A stretch of 64,000 nucleotides of DNA from DASUAS01 sp963819475 (lineage in GTDB: Bacteria; Actinomycetota; Acidimicrobiia; IMCC26256; DASPTH01), in contig CAWFWE010000011.1 in NCBI GenBank assembly GCA_963819475.1, forward strand, positions 1 through 64,000, given 5' to 3'. Below the pieces are notes generated by a model. The model was not told the DNA's origin. It worked only from the letters and a program-made list of their open reading frames with translations, and did not search any database. This document shows positions 51,668-62,906 of this stretch, piece after piece. The first letter of the stretch is position 1. Each line of letters opens with the position of its first letter. A program made the position numbers and the translations under genes.

Positions 51668-52324
51668 GTGAGCGACCCCTCCGAGCCGGCCACGCACGTC
51701 CTCGTGCGGGTGTGGCTACCCGACCGTCCCGGCGCGCTCGGGCTGGTCGCCTCCCGCATCGGTGCCGTGGACGGCGACATCGTCGGCATCGACGTGCTCG
51801 AACGGGGCGACAACGTCGCCGTCGACGAGTTCGCGGTCCTGCTACGCAAGTCGGTCGCACTCGACCTGCTCGTCCGGGAGATCGAGGAGGTCGACGGCGC
51901 GAGCGTCGAGGAGGTGCGCACGATCGACCACTTCCCCGACCCGCGGCTCGACGCGCTCGAGTCGGCCAAGACGCTGTGCGCGGCCGGCAGCGTCGAGGCG
52001 CTGCACCGCACCCTGGTCGAGCAGACCCGGGCCGAGTTCCTCGCCGACTGGAGCGCGCTGCTCGTCGACGGGTCGGTGCTGGCGTCGGCCGGCGAGGTGA
52101 GCCACGACGCGTCAGTGTTGAGCGCGCTGGTCACCGGCACGGCCGCGTCGCCGAGGGTCGCCGACGGCACCACCGGACCCGACGACCTCGCGGTGGCGTC
52201 GTTGCCCACGCACGACGCCGCGCTGCTCGTCGGGCGCGACGGACGCGCCTTCCGCCGCCGGGAACGCGCCCAGTTGGTCGCGCTCTCGGGCATCGCCGAC
52301 CGGACCTGGTCCCTGCTCGACTGA
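51668..52324 (+). CDS. ACT-domain protein of unknown function
   Basis: A 218-residue protein. Residues about 8-80 form an ACT-like ligand-binding domain (VLVRVWLPDRPGALGLVASR, then IGAVDGDIVGIDVLERG and REIEEVDGASVEEVRTI). The rest, including an alpha/beta region with FLADWSALLVDGSVLAS and AALLVGRDGRAFRRRERAQL, resembles a small sensor-type fold but I do not recognise it. TACCAT (51655-51660) lies 7 bases before the GTG at 51668. It diverges from nadD and is followed by the photolyase gene after 25 bases. Confidence 0.7.
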   Translation: MSDPSEPATHVLVRVWLPDRPGALGLVASRIGAVDGDIVGIDVLERGDNVAVDEFAVLLRKSVALDLLVREIEEVDGASVEEVRTIDHFPDPRLDALESAKTLCAAGSVEALHRTLVEQTRAEFLADWSALLVDGSVLASAGEVSHDASVLSALVTGTAASPRVADGTTGPDDLAVASLPTHDAALLVGRDGRAFRRRERAQLVALSGIADRTWSLLD

Positions 52325-52349
52325 ACCCCGAGGCGCGTAAGGTCGGACG

Positions 52350-53708
52350 ATGCCCTCCCGCGCGGTCGTCGTGTTCACGCGCGACCTGCGCGTGACCGAC
52401 CACCCTGCGTTGGCCCAGGCGGTGCGGCGCCACGACGTCGTCGTCCCGCTGTTCGTGTTCGACGACACCATCCTCGCCGGCGCGTGCAACCGACCGAACC
52501 GCACCGGGTTCCTGCTCGAGTCCCTCGCCGATCTCGACGCCGCGTTGCGGTCGCTCGGTGGGCGGCTCGTCACCCGGCGCGGCGACTGGGTCGACACCGT
52601 CCTGCGGGTCGCGAACGACGTCGGCGCCGCCGCCGTCCACGTCAGCGACGACGCCAGCGCGTACGCGCGCACCCGGCTCGCACGGCTCGAGACCGCGGCG
52701 GGTGCCGCGGGCATCGAAGTCCACCGGGCGCCGGGGATCGCCATCGTCGAGCCGGGGGTGATCACACCCGGCGACGCCGGCGACCACTACAAGGTGTTCA
52801 CGCCCTACTACCGGCGCTGGTCCGACGTCCGGCGCCGCGCGTTCGTGGCCGCCCCGCCGCGGATCGACCTCCCGCCCGACGTCGACCCCGGTGCCCTTCC
52901 CGTCCTCACCGATCTCGTCTCGGGCCCCCGCTCGCCCGACGTCGTGCCGGGGGGCGCCCGGGCCGCCCACCAGCAGCTCGACGCCTGGGTCGAGCGGGAC
53001 CTCCGCACCTACCCGGACCGCCACGACGACCTCCCCGGCGACGCGACCTCCCGGCTCTCGCCCTACCTGCACTTCGGGTGCGTCTCACCGCTCGAGGTGG
53101 CGCGTGCCGCCGGGCGGCACAAGGGAGCCGACGCGTTCCTCCGGCAGCTCTGCTGGCGCGACTTCTACCTGCAGGTCCTCGCCGCCCGCCCCGACGCCGC
53201 GTGGTCGGACTACCAGCCCCGCGGCGACCGGTGGCGCGACGATCCCGACGGGCTGCGCGCCTGGCAGGAGGGCTGCACCGGGTACCCCGTCGTCGACGCC
53301 GCGATGCGCCAGCTGCGACAGGAAGGGTGGATGCACAACCGGGCCCGGCTCATCGTGGCGTCCTTCCTCACCAAGGACCTCTACGTCGACTGGCGCGCCG
53401 GCGCCCGTCACTTCCTCGACCTCCTGCTGGACGGCGACGTCGCCAACAACAACCTCAACTGGCAGTGGGTGGCCGGCACCGGCACCGACACCAACCCGCA
53501 CCGCGTGTTCAACCCGACCGTGCAGGGCACCCGTTTCGACCCCGAAGGTGAGTACGTGCGGCGCTACGTACCCGAGCTGCGCGCGGTCAAGGGCGGCGCG
53601 GTGCACGACCCCGAGTCCAAGGTGCGGCGCGCCTACGACTACCCCGAGCCGATCGTCGACCACCGCGAGGCGATCGCCGAGTACAAGGAGCGCAAGGCCG
53701 GGAGCTAG
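52350..53708 (+). CDS. phr: Deoxyribodipyrimidine photo-lyase
   Basis: A 452-residue FAD enzyme that uses light to reverse cyclobutane pyrimidine dimers. The N-terminal antenna domain starts VVVFTRDLRVTDHPAL. The FAD domain carries SRLSPYLHFGCVSPLEVARA, LCWRDFYLQVLAARP, GWMHNRARLIVASFLTKDL and NNNLNWQWVAGTGTDTNPHR. The antenna cofactor could be MTHF or a deazaflavin; cofC in this window makes F420-type deazaflavin possible. TAAGGT (52338-52343) lies 6 bases before the ATG. The stop overlaps that of the convergent VWA gene by 4 bases. Confidence 0.95.
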   Translation: MPSRAVVVFTRDLRVTDHPALAQAVRRHDVVVPLFVFDDTILAGACNRPNRTGFLLESLADLDAALRSLGGRLVTRRGDWVDTVLRVANDVGAAAVHVSDDASAYARTRLARLETAAGAAGIEVHRAPGIAIVEPGVITPGDAGDHYKVFTPYYRRWSDVRRRAFVAAPPRIDLPPDVDPGALPVLTDLVSGPRSPDVVPGGARAAHQQLDAWVERDLRTYPDRHDDLPGDATSRLSPYLHFGCVSPLEVARAAGRHKGADAFLRQLCWRDFYLQVLAARPDAAWSDYQPRGDRWRDDPDGLRAWQEGCTGYPVVDAAMRQLRQEGWMHNRARLIVASFLTKDLYVDWRAGARHFLDLLLDGDVANNNLNWQWVAGTGTDTNPHRVFNPTVQGTRFDPEGEYVRRYVPELRAVKGGAVHDPESKVRRAYDYPEPIVDHREAIAEYKERKAGS

Positions 53709-55168
53709 CCCTCGGCGATGGTGGCGACGAACTGCTGGAGCTGGCGGAGGTTGCGGCACTCGAAGACGCCATCGCAGTACTTGCCGTACTCGGAGACGAT
53801 GGAGTCGCCGGTGTCCCAGTAGCCGCGCGGCTCGGGGTCGAGCCAGTAGACGTGGCGGCCACGCTTGCGCATCTCGTCGACGACCCACGCCTCCGAGGCG
53901 TGGTAGTTGTTCCGCGCGTCGCCCAGCAGGATCATCGACGTCTTGGGCGTGATCTCGTGAAAGTGGCGCTGGTGGAACACCTCGAGCGCGTGCCCGTAGT
54001 CCGAGTGGCCGTCGACCCACACGACGTCGGCCTCGGTGTTCACCCGCTGTACCGCGTCGGTGACGTCGTCGGACTCCTGGAAGAAACGCGTGACTTCGTC
54101 GATGCCGTCGATGAACACCCAGGAGCGCACCTTGGAGAACTGGCTCGCCATCGCGTACACGAACTGCAGCGTGAACCGGGCGAAGCTCGCCACCGACCCC
54201 GAGATGTCGGCTACCACCATGATCTCGGGTTTCGACGGGTGTGGGTTCTTGAACTTCGGGTCGGCGGGCACGCCGCCGTACGACAGCGACTCGCGGATCG
54301 TCTTGCGGAAATCGAGGTGCCCCCGGTGCCGACGCCGACGTCGTTGCGCGAGCCGAGCCGCCATCGCCCGGGTCAGCGGGTAGACGGCCTGTTGCAGCGC
54401 GAGCATCTCTTCGCGCGACGCGTGCATGAACTCGATGTCCTCGGGGAGCGGCTTGCGCAACGTGCGCGCCATCGCCTCCACGCCGCGGTCCGCGACCAGC
54501 CGGCGGCGGATCTCCTCCTCGACGAGCTCCCGCAGCTCCTTGAGCCGGGCCTGGAACTCCTCGTGCGCGAGGCGGTCGGCCAGCTCGCCCTCCTCGACCT
54601 CCCCCCGCTCGCGCGCCATGTCCATGAGGCGCTGCTGCAGGTCGTCGAGGTCGAGCTGCCGCAGCGTGCGGTACAGGTAGTAGGTGCCGCCGACGGGCCG
54701 GCCCGGTTCCATGCCCGCGAACTGCTGCACCGCCGTCGCCGCCAGCCGGCGCAGCGCGTCACGGTCCATGGTCTGGAGCGCCTTGAGCAGCATCGCCGCC
54801 AGCTCCTCGCGCGACATCGGCGTGCCGCCGGCGCCGCCCTGCGCCTGGCCGTCCTGGAGCGCCCCCTCGTCGCCGTCGGCCGACGCCTCGCCGTCGCCGT
54901 CGGGGTCGCCGCCCACCCCGCTGCTGAACAGCGAGAAGTAGACCTCGAAGACGGTCTCGAACGCCTTCTGGTGGCGCTCGTGCTTCACCAGCGTCGCGCT
55001 CAGCACCGCCTTGAACATCTCGCGGTCGTCGATGGGGATGTACTCGATCGCGCGCATGGCGTCGAGGTTCTCCGTCATCGACACCGGTAGACCGGCAGTG
55101 CGCAGCTCGTGGACGAACCCCTGCAGGACGTCGAGCAGCGTGAGGGACGCGCCCGAGCCGGGCGACAC
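53705..55168 (-). CDS. VWA-containing CoxE-like protein
   Basis: A 487-residue soluble protein. The C-terminal third is a von Willebrand A/CoxE-like domain with the metal motif DISGSVASF (DxSxS) and VWVDGHSDYGHALEVF, MILLGDARNNYHASEAW. The N-terminal half is helical and charged, with an acidic Gly/Asp linker near residues 85-120. Such proteins work with MoxR ATPases as chaperones that load metals or remodel protein complexes, for example in CO dehydrogenase maturation. No such enzyme is nearby. The MoxR gene is 17 bases upstream. Confidence 0.88.
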   Translation of the reverse strand: MSPGSGASLTLLDVLQGFVHELRTAGLPVSMTENLDAMRAIEYIPIDDREMFKAVLSATLVKHERHQKAFETVFEVYFSLFSSGVGGDPDGDGEASADGDEGALQDGQAQGGAGGTPMSREELAAMLLKALQTMDRDALRRLAATAVQQFAGMEPGRPVGGTYYLYRTLRQLDLDDLQQRLMDMARERGEVEEGELADRLAHEEFQARLKELRELVEEEIRRRLVADRGVEAMARTLRKPLPEDIEFMHASREEMLALQQAVYPLTRAMAARLAQRRRRRHRGHLDFRKTIRESLSYGGVPADPKFKNPHPSKPEIMVVADISGSVASFARFTLQFVYAMASQFSKVRSWVFIDGIDEVTRFFQESDDVTDAVQRVNTEADVVWVDGHSDYGHALEVFHQRHFHEITPKTSMILLGDARNNYHASEAWVVDEMRKRGRHVYWLDPEPRGYWDTGDSIVSEYGKYCDGVFECRNLRQLQQFVATIAEG

Positions 55169-55185
55169 GGCCGGGGCCGACGAGG

Positions 55186-56073
55186 TCAGACCACACCGCC
55201 AGGTTCAGGCACCTGCAGCTCCTTGCGGGCCTTGGTGATGTCGGACTGGTACTTGAGCAGCACGTGCAACGTCTCGCCGATGACCGCGGGATCGACGTCG
55301 GACTTGCCCAGGTAGAGCAGCGTGCGTGCCCAGTCGATGGTCTCCGAGATCGACGGCGCCTTCTTCAGCTCGAGCGCGCGGATGGAGCGCACGACGCGCG
55401 CGATCTGGTCGGCGAGGTGCTCGTCGACGTCGGGCACCCGCACCCGCACGATCTCCTTCTCCCGCTCGATGTCGGGGTAGTCGATGTGCAGGTAGAGGCA
55501 GCGGCGCTTCAGCGCCTCCGACAGCTCACGCGTGTTGTTCGAGGTGAGCAGCACGATGGGACGTTGCTGGTTGCCCTCGATCGTGCCGAGCTCGGGGATC
55601 GACACCTGGAAGTCGGAGAGCACCTCGAGGAGCAGCGCCTCGGTCTCGATCTCGACCCGGTCGACCTCGTCGATGAGGAGCACCACCGGCTCCTCGGAGC
55701 GGATGGCCTCGAGCAGCGGACGGGTGAGCAGGAACGGCTCGGAGAAGATGTCGGACTCGACGTCCTCCCACTCCGAGTCGTGTCCCTTGTCGACCTGGAT
55801 GCGGAGCAGCTGCTTCTTGTAATTCCACTCGTACAGCGCCTTGGCCTCGTCGAGGCCCTCGTAGCACTGCAGCCGGATCAGCCGGGCGCCGGTGACCTCG
55901 GCGATGCTCTTGGCCAGCTCGGTCTTGCCGACGCCGGCCGGTCCCTCCACCAGGACCGGCTTCTCGAGGCGGTCGGCGAGGAAGACCACACCGGAGATGC
56001 CCGAGTCCGCGAGGTAGTCGGCGCCGCGGAGGCGCGTGGTGACGTCGTCGACCGATTCGAATCGTTCAGCCAT
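55186..56073 (-). CDS. MoxR-family AAA+ ATPase
   Basis: A 295-residue AAA+ chaperone. Walker A is VEGPAGVGKTELAKSIA, Walker B VVLLIDEVDRVE, sensor 1 IVLLTSNNTRELSEALKRRC, with an extended insertion containing YEWNYKKQLLRIQVDKG. It forms a functional pair with the VWA gene immediately downstream on the same strand. The ATG at 56073 has no good Shine-Dalgarno sequence but begins at the usual position ahead of the domain. Confidence 0.92.
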   Translation of the reverse strand: MAERFESVDDVTTRLRGADYLADSGISGVVFLADRLEKPVLVEGPAGVGKTELAKSIAEVTGARLIRLQCYEGLDEAKALYEWNYKKQLLRIQVDKGHDSEWEDVESDIFSEPFLLTRPLLEAIRSEEPVVLLIDEVDRVEIETEALLLEVLSDFQVSIPELGTIEGNQQRPIVLLTSNNTRELSEALKRRCLYLHIDYPDIEREKEIVRVRVPDVDEHLADQIARVVRSIRALELKKAPSISETIDWARTLLYLGKSDVDPAVIGETLHVLLKYQSDITKARKELQVPEPGGVV

Positions 56074-56084
56074 AAGGGAGTGGT

Positions 56085-57341
56085 CTAGTCGCGGATCTGG
56101 CCGTCGCCCCACACGACGTACTTGTAGGTGGTGAGCTCGCGCAACGCCATCGGGCCCCGCGCGTGCAGCTTCTGCGTGGAGATCCCGATCTCGGCACCGA
56201 ACCCGAACTCGGCCCCGTCGGTGAAGCGGGTGGACGCGTTGACCACCACCGTGCCGGCGTCGACCGCGTCGGTGAAACGCCGGGCGGCGGCCAGGTCGCG
56301 GGTGACGATGGCCTCGGTGTGCCCCGACCCGTAGCGGTTCACGTGCTCGACGGCGGCGTCGAGCGAGGGCACCACCGCCACGCTCAGCTTCAGGTCGAGG
56401 AACTCGCGGCCGAAGTCGTCGTCGGTCGCCTCGCCCATGGCCGGCACCCGCGCCCGCGCACCGGCGTCGCCGACCAGCTCGACGCCGTGCTCGACCAGGG
56501 CCCTGGCGGCACGGGGCAGGAACGCGTCGGCCACCGACTCGTGCACCACGAGGGACTCGGCCGCGTTGCAGACGCTCGGACGCTGGGTCTTGGCGTTGAC
56601 GACGATGTCGAGCGCGGTGTCGAGATCGGCACCGGCGTCGACGTACACGTGGCAGTTGCCGTCGCCGTCGATGATGACCGGCACCGTCGCGTGGTCGCGG
56701 ATGCTCTGGATGAGGGCGGGACCACCGCGCGGGATGAGGCAGTCCACGACGTCGGTGAGCTGCATGAGCTCGACCGCAGCCTCGTGACGGACGTCGTCGA
56801 CGAGCAACACCGCGTCGGCGGGTAGGCCCGCCTTGGTGAGGCCGTCGCGCAGCACCTCGGCGATGGCCAGGTTCGACCGGAGCGCGGTGGCCGAGCCGCG
56901 CAGGATGGCGGCGTTGCCCGACTTCAGGCAGATGCCGGCGGCGTCGCTGGTGACGTTGGGCCGGTTCTCGTAGATGATCGCGACGACGCCGAGCGGCACC
57001 CGGCGCTGCTCGATGCGCAGCCCGTTCGGACGCCGCCAGCCGTCGAGCACCTCGCCGATCGGGTCGGGCAGCGCCGCGACCGCGCGCAGGCCGTCGGCCA
57101 TGCCGGCGATCCGCACGTCGGTGAGGCGGAGCCGGTCGAGGGGTCCGGCGTCCATCCCGGCCGCGTCGGCGGCCTCCACGTCGAGCCGGTTCGCCGCCAG
57201 CAGGTCGGCGGCGCGCTGGTCCAGGAGCTCGGCCGCGGCCACCAGCGCGGCGTTCTTCTCCGCGGTGGAGGCCGAGGCCAGCAGCGCGGCGGCGGCCTTC
57301 GCCCGCCGCCCGAGCTCGGGCACGGCCAGGGGCGCGGACAT
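56085..57341 (-). CDS. proA: Gamma-glutamyl phosphate reductase
   Basis: Second step of proline synthesis: reduces glutamyl-5-phosphate with NADPH (418 residues). Aldehyde-dehydrogenase-like features are VAIIYENRPNVTSDAAGICLK, the catalytic Cys in RPSVCNAAESLVVHES and TRFTDGAEFGFGAEIGISTQ. It follows proB after a 311-base gap and is itself 11 bases from the moxR gene, so the pair moxR-VWA may be transcribed with it. Confidence 0.96.
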   Translation of the reverse strand: MSAPLAVPELGRRAKAAAALLASASTAEKNAALVAAAELLDQRAADLLAANRLDVEAADAAGMDAGPLDRLRLTDVRIAGMADGLRAVAALPDPIGEVLDGWRRPNGLRIEQRRVPLGVVAIIYENRPNVTSDAAGICLKSGNAAILRGSATALRSNLAIAEVLRDGLTKAGLPADAVLLVDDVRHEAAVELMQLTDVVDCLIPRGGPALIQSIRDHATVPVIIDGDGNCHVYVDAGADLDTALDIVVNAKTQRPSVCNAAESLVVHESVADAFLPRAARALVEHGVELVGDAGARARVPAMGEATDDDFGREFLDLKLSVAVVPSLDAAVEHVNRYGSGHTEAIVTRDLAAARRFTDAVDAGTVVVNASTRFTDGAEFGFGAEIGISTQKLHARGPMALRELTTYKYVVWGDGQIRD

Positions 57342-57652
57342 GGCGGCGAGTGTACCCGGGGCCTGTGGACGACCGGCCGGAGTTCGCCGCCCTTCGACCG
57401 CGGCGTTCGGGAGGGGTGAGGCCGTGTCGCCCGCCAGCCGCGCCTCCCGCCGGTCGCCCGGGGGCGCTGCGGCCGAGGCGACCCGGCCTCACCTTCCTCC
57501 CGCTCCTCGTCGACCGTCGAAGCCCTCGTACGAGGACTCTCCCCCCGCCGGTCGACGACGAGCTCGTGAGGTAGGAGTGTGACGGACGCGGGGCCGGTGC
57601 GCAAGGGCGGGTACCGAATTGCCCCTGGGGCGGGTGATCGGGCCGCTCCCGG
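57342..57652. other. Non-coding gap between proB and proA
   Basis: This 311-base stretch shows no convincing gene on either strand. It is extremely GC-rich and includes the 12-base palindrome CCTCGTACGAGG near 57522-57533. Open frames across it are low-complexity Arg/Pro/Gly sequences without a start context. A second promoter for proA could lie here, but I see no clear boxes. Confidence 0.5.
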
Positions 57653-58744
57653 TCACGGGAGGACGACGAGATCGTCCCGGTGGACCACCTCGTGGGGCAG
57701 CCCCTCCCCCAGCTCGGAGGTCTGGCGACCGGCCACCCGCTCCAGCACCGCCGAGGCGTACCGCACGAGGCCCTTGGCGAACGGGACCCCGGACCCGTCG
57801 ACGATCTCCACCGCGTCGTCGGCCTCGAACCCGCCCTCCACGCCGAGGACGCCGGCCGGCAGCAGAGAGCGGTGGTCGCGGCACAGAGCGCGGCGGGCGC
57901 CGTCGTCGACCACGATCCGGCCCGACGCGGCGCGGGCGAACGCGATCCACAGCTTGCGGCTCGGGAGCCGCTCGGCCCGGGCGCGCACGACCGTCCCCAC
58001 CGGCCGCCCGGCGATGGCGGCGCTCACGACGTCGGGCGTGTCGGCGGCGGCGATGACGGCCCGCACGCCGGACCACGCCGCGATCCGGGCCGCCGCCAGC
58101 TTGGTCGCCATCCCGCCGCTCCCCCGCGCGGTCCCGGTGCCACCGGCGACCGCCTCGAGCGCGGCGTCGACCTCCGCGATCTCCTCGATGAGCGACGCGC
58201 CGGCGTCGAGACGCGGATCGGCGGTGAAGATGCCCGCGGTGTCGGTGAGGAGCACGAGGAGGTCGGCGCCGACGAGGTGCGAGACCAGCGCGGCGAGGCG
58301 ATCGTTGTCGCCGTAGCGGATCTCGTCGTCGGCGACGGTGTCGTTCTCGTTGACGACGGGGACGACACCGAGGTCGAGGAGGCGCCGCAGCGTCTCGCGC
58401 GCGTGCAGGTACTGCGTCCGCATGCCGAAGTCGTGCGGCGTGAGCAGCACCTGGCCCGCGAGCAGCCCGTGCCGGCCCAGGATGGCGCCGAAGCGTTCGA
58501 CCAGCAGCGGCTGGCCGACCGCCGCGACCGCCTGGAGCGTCCCGATGTCGGTCGGGCGGACGCCCATGCCCAGCGCGGGGAGGCCGGCGGCGATCGCGCC
58601 CGAGTTGACCAGCACCACCTCGTGACCGGCGGCGCGCGCGTCGGCGAGCTCCTGGCACAGCTTGACGAGCGAGGCGTCGTCGATCTCGCCCCGCTCCGAG
58701 GTGATCGACGACGTCCCCACCTTCACCACCACGGTGGAGCCCAT
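57653..58744 (-). CDS. proB: Glutamate 5-kinase
   Basis: Phosphorylates glutamate at the start of proline synthesis (363 residues). The amino-acid-kinase domain includes VVVKVGTSSIT, VLVNSGAIAAGLPALG, VVPVVNENDTVADDEIRYGD and LLTDTAGIFTADPR, then GSGGMATKLAAARIA. A C-terminal PUA domain (about residues 275-360) is present. The ATG overlaps the obgE stop by 1 base (TGATG), so translation is coupled. Confidence 0.96.
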   Translation of the reverse strand: MGSTVVVKVGTSSITSERGEIDDASLVKLCQELADARAAGHEVVLVNSGAIAAGLPALGMGVRPTDIGTLQAVAAVGQPLLVERFGAILGRHGLLAGQVLLTPHDFGMRTQYLHARETLRRLLDLGVVPVVNENDTVADDEIRYGDNDRLAALVSHLVGADLLVLLTDTAGIFTADPRLDAGASLIEEIAEVDAALEAVAGGTGTARGSGGMATKLAAARIAAWSGVRAVIAAADTPDVVSAAIAGRPVGTVVRARAERLPSRKLWIAFARAASGRIVVDDGARRALCRDHRSLLPAGVLGVEGGFEADDAVEIVDGSGVPFAKGLVRYASAVLERVAGRQTSELGEGLPHEVVHRDDLVVLP

Positions 58745-60015
58745 CAGCCGATGCCCTCGAGGTAGTCGAGCTCGACGGGACCGATGCGCACGACGTCGCC
58801 CTCACGCGCGCCGGCGCGTGCGAGCGCGCGCTCGACGCCCATCTTCCGGAGTCGGTACTGTACGTACTCCATCGCCTCGAGGTTGGTGAGGTCGGCCATG
58901 GCCACCACGCGCTCGGCCGTACGTCCTTGCACGCGCCACGCGCCGTCGTGGTCGCGCACGACGGTGAAGCCCTCCTCCGCCGGCCGCAGCACGACGAACG
59001 GCTCGGGTTCGGGTTCCTCGGCGCGCGCCGCGCCGACCAGCGTGCCGAGACGGCCGAGGAGCTCGTCGAGGCCCTGTCGGGTGACGGCCGAGATGGTCAG
59101 TCCCTCGGCGCCGTCGCGTGCGTCACCGGGGAGTGCGTCCTCGAGCGGGAAGGTGGCGACGTCGGCCTTCGACCCGACGAAGAGCCGCGGCCGTTCGAGG
59201 AGCTCTGGTCGGTAACGGCCGAGCTCGTCGAGCAGCACCCGCGCCTGCTCGGCCGGCGGCCGTTCGTCGACCGGCGCGAGGTCGAGGAGGAGCACGAGCA
59301 CCCGCGCCCGTTCCACGTGGCGGAGGAACTCGTGCCCCAGGCCGCGCCCGTCGGCGGCGCCCTCGATGAGGCCCGGGATGTCGGCCACCACGAACTCGTG
59401 GTCGCGGAAGCGCACCACGCCGAGGTTCGGTTCGAGCGTGGTGAAGGGATAGTCGGCGATCTTCGGCTTGGCCGCGCTCACCGCCGCGATCAACGTGCTC
59501 TTGCCCGCGTTGGGGAACCCGACGAGCGCGGCGTCGGCGAGCAGCTTGACCTCGAGGCGCAGCCAGTGCTCCTCGCCGTACTCGCCCTGCTCGGCGAACC
59601 CCGGCGCGCGCCGGGCGTTGGACAGGAAGCGGGCGTTGCCGCGGCCGCCCTGCCCACCGCGGGCGGCGAGATAGCGGTCGCCGTGGCGCACGAGGTCGGC
59701 GAGGAGCTCACCGTCGCGCGACTTCACCTGGGTGCCCTCCGGCACCATGACGACGAGGTCGGCGCCGCGCGAGCCGTGGCGCTTGTTGCCCGATCCGTGC
59801 TTGCCGGACTCCGCCCGCCGGTGCGGGTGGTCGCGGTAGGCGAGCAACGACGCGACGTTGCGGTCGGCCTGCAGGTAGATGTCCCCACCCGACCCGCCGT
59901 CGCCGCCGTCGGGCCCGCCCTTCGGGACGTGGGCCTCGCGCCGGAAGGACACCGCGCCCGCGCCGCCGTCACCCCCGCGGAGATTGACCTGGACGAGATC
60001 GACGAACGAGGACAT
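58744..60015 (-). CDS. obgE: GTPase ObgE/CgtA
   Basis: Essential GTPase (423 residues) in large-subunit assembly and stress control. The glycine-rich OBG fold runs to about residue 158 (FVDLVQVNLRGGDGGAGAVS, then PDGGDGGSGGDIYL). The G domain has G1 GFPNAGKST, G3 DIPGLIEGA, and a modified G4 VGSKAD. A C-terminal OCT domain (VRDHDGAWRVQGRTAERVVA) follows. It lies in the rplU-rpmA-obgE-proB order seen widely in bacteria. Confidence 0.96.
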   Translation of the reverse strand: MSSFVDLVQVNLRGGDGGAGAVSFRREAHVPKGGPDGGDGGSGGDIYLQADRNVASLLAYRDHPHRRAESGKHGSGNKRHGSRGADLVVMVPEGTQVKSRDGELLADLVRHGDRYLAARGGQGGRGNARFLSNARRAPGFAEQGEYGEEHWLRLEVKLLADAALVGFPNAGKSTLIAAVSAAKPKIADYPFTTLEPNLGVVRFRDHEFVVADIPGLIEGAADGRGLGHEFLRHVERARVLVLLLDLAPVDERPPAEQARVLLDELGRYRPELLERPRLFVGSKADVATFPLEDALPGDARDGAEGLTISAVTRQGLDELLGRLGTLVGAARAEEPEPEPFVVLRPAEEGFTVVRDHDGAWRVQGRTAERVVAMADLTNLEAMEYVQYRLRKMGVERALARAGAREGDVVRIGPVELDYLEGIG

Positions 60016-60071
60016 GCCGTCAGCCTAAGGACGGCGTGGCCGCGCGCCGGTCGACTTCCCCGCCGTCGTCC

Positions 60072-60332
60072 CTACTCGGGTGCGGACGGGACGATGTCGA
60101 CGAGCTTGCGCCCCCGGCGGTGGCCGAACTTCACGACGCCGTTCGCGGTGGCGAACAGGGTGTCGTCGCTGCCCTTGCCGACGTTCTCGCCCGGGTGGAA
60201 CCGCGTGCCCCGCTGACGCACGATGATCGTGCCCGCGTGGACCTCGGTGCCGCTGAAGACCTTCACACCGAGCCGCTGAGCGTTCGAGTCACGACCGTTG
60301 CGCGACGAGGACGCGCCCTTCTTCTTCGACAT
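60072..60332 (-). CDS. rpmA: 50S ribosomal protein L27
   Basis: An 86-residue ribosomal protein whose N-terminus reaches the peptidyl-transferase centre. The sequence MSKKKGASSSRNGRDSNAQR, then LGVKVFSGTEVHAGTIIVRQ and TRFHPGENVGKGSDDTLFA is typical. It begins 10 bases after rplU. Confidence 0.97.
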   Translation of the reverse strand: MSKKKGASSSRNGRDSNAQRLGVKVFSGTEVHAGTIIVRQRGTRFHPGENVGKGSDDTLFATANGVVKFGHRRGRKLVDIVPSAPE

Positions 60333-60342
60333 GGCTCAGCTC

Positions 60343-60666
60343 CTAGTGCTTCGCGCTCGCCGGCGTGATGTCGAGGATCTCGATGACCGAGAGGTCTTGA
60401 CGGTGGCCGTAGCGACGCCGGTTGTTGCTCTTGGGCTTGTAGACGAACCCGTCGATCTTGGGCCCGCGGGTGGCACCGACGACCCGGGCCTTCACCGTCG
60501 CGCCGTCGAGCTGCGCCGGCGTCGCCTGCACGGTCTCGCCGTCGACCACGAGGACGGGCGCCAGCTCGACCTCGCTGCCCTCGTCGAGGCCGAGTCGCTC
60601 GACCTCGAGCTGCTCACCGGCCTCGACCTTGTATTGCTTGCCGCCGGTGCGGATGACTGCGTACAT
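60343..60666 (-). CDS. rplU: 50S ribosomal protein L21
   Basis: A 107-residue 23S rRNA-binding protein. The signature YAVIRTGGKQYKVEAGEQLE and the RNA-binding end KSNNRRRYGHRQDLSVIEI are clear. It follows rne after 44 bases, the standard order. Confidence 0.97.
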   Translation of the reverse strand: MYAVIRTGGKQYKVEAGEQLEVERLGLDEGSEVELAPVLVVDGETVQATPAQLDGATVKARVVGATRGPKIDGFVYKPKSNNRRRYGHRQDLSVIEILDITPASAKH

Positions 60667-60710
60667 GGCGCGGGAAACCTCTCGGATTCAGTGCCGGGAA
60701 CCGGTTCAGG

Positions 60711-62894
<2,184 letters not shown>

Positions 62895-62906
62895 CGGTTC
62901 CTTCTC

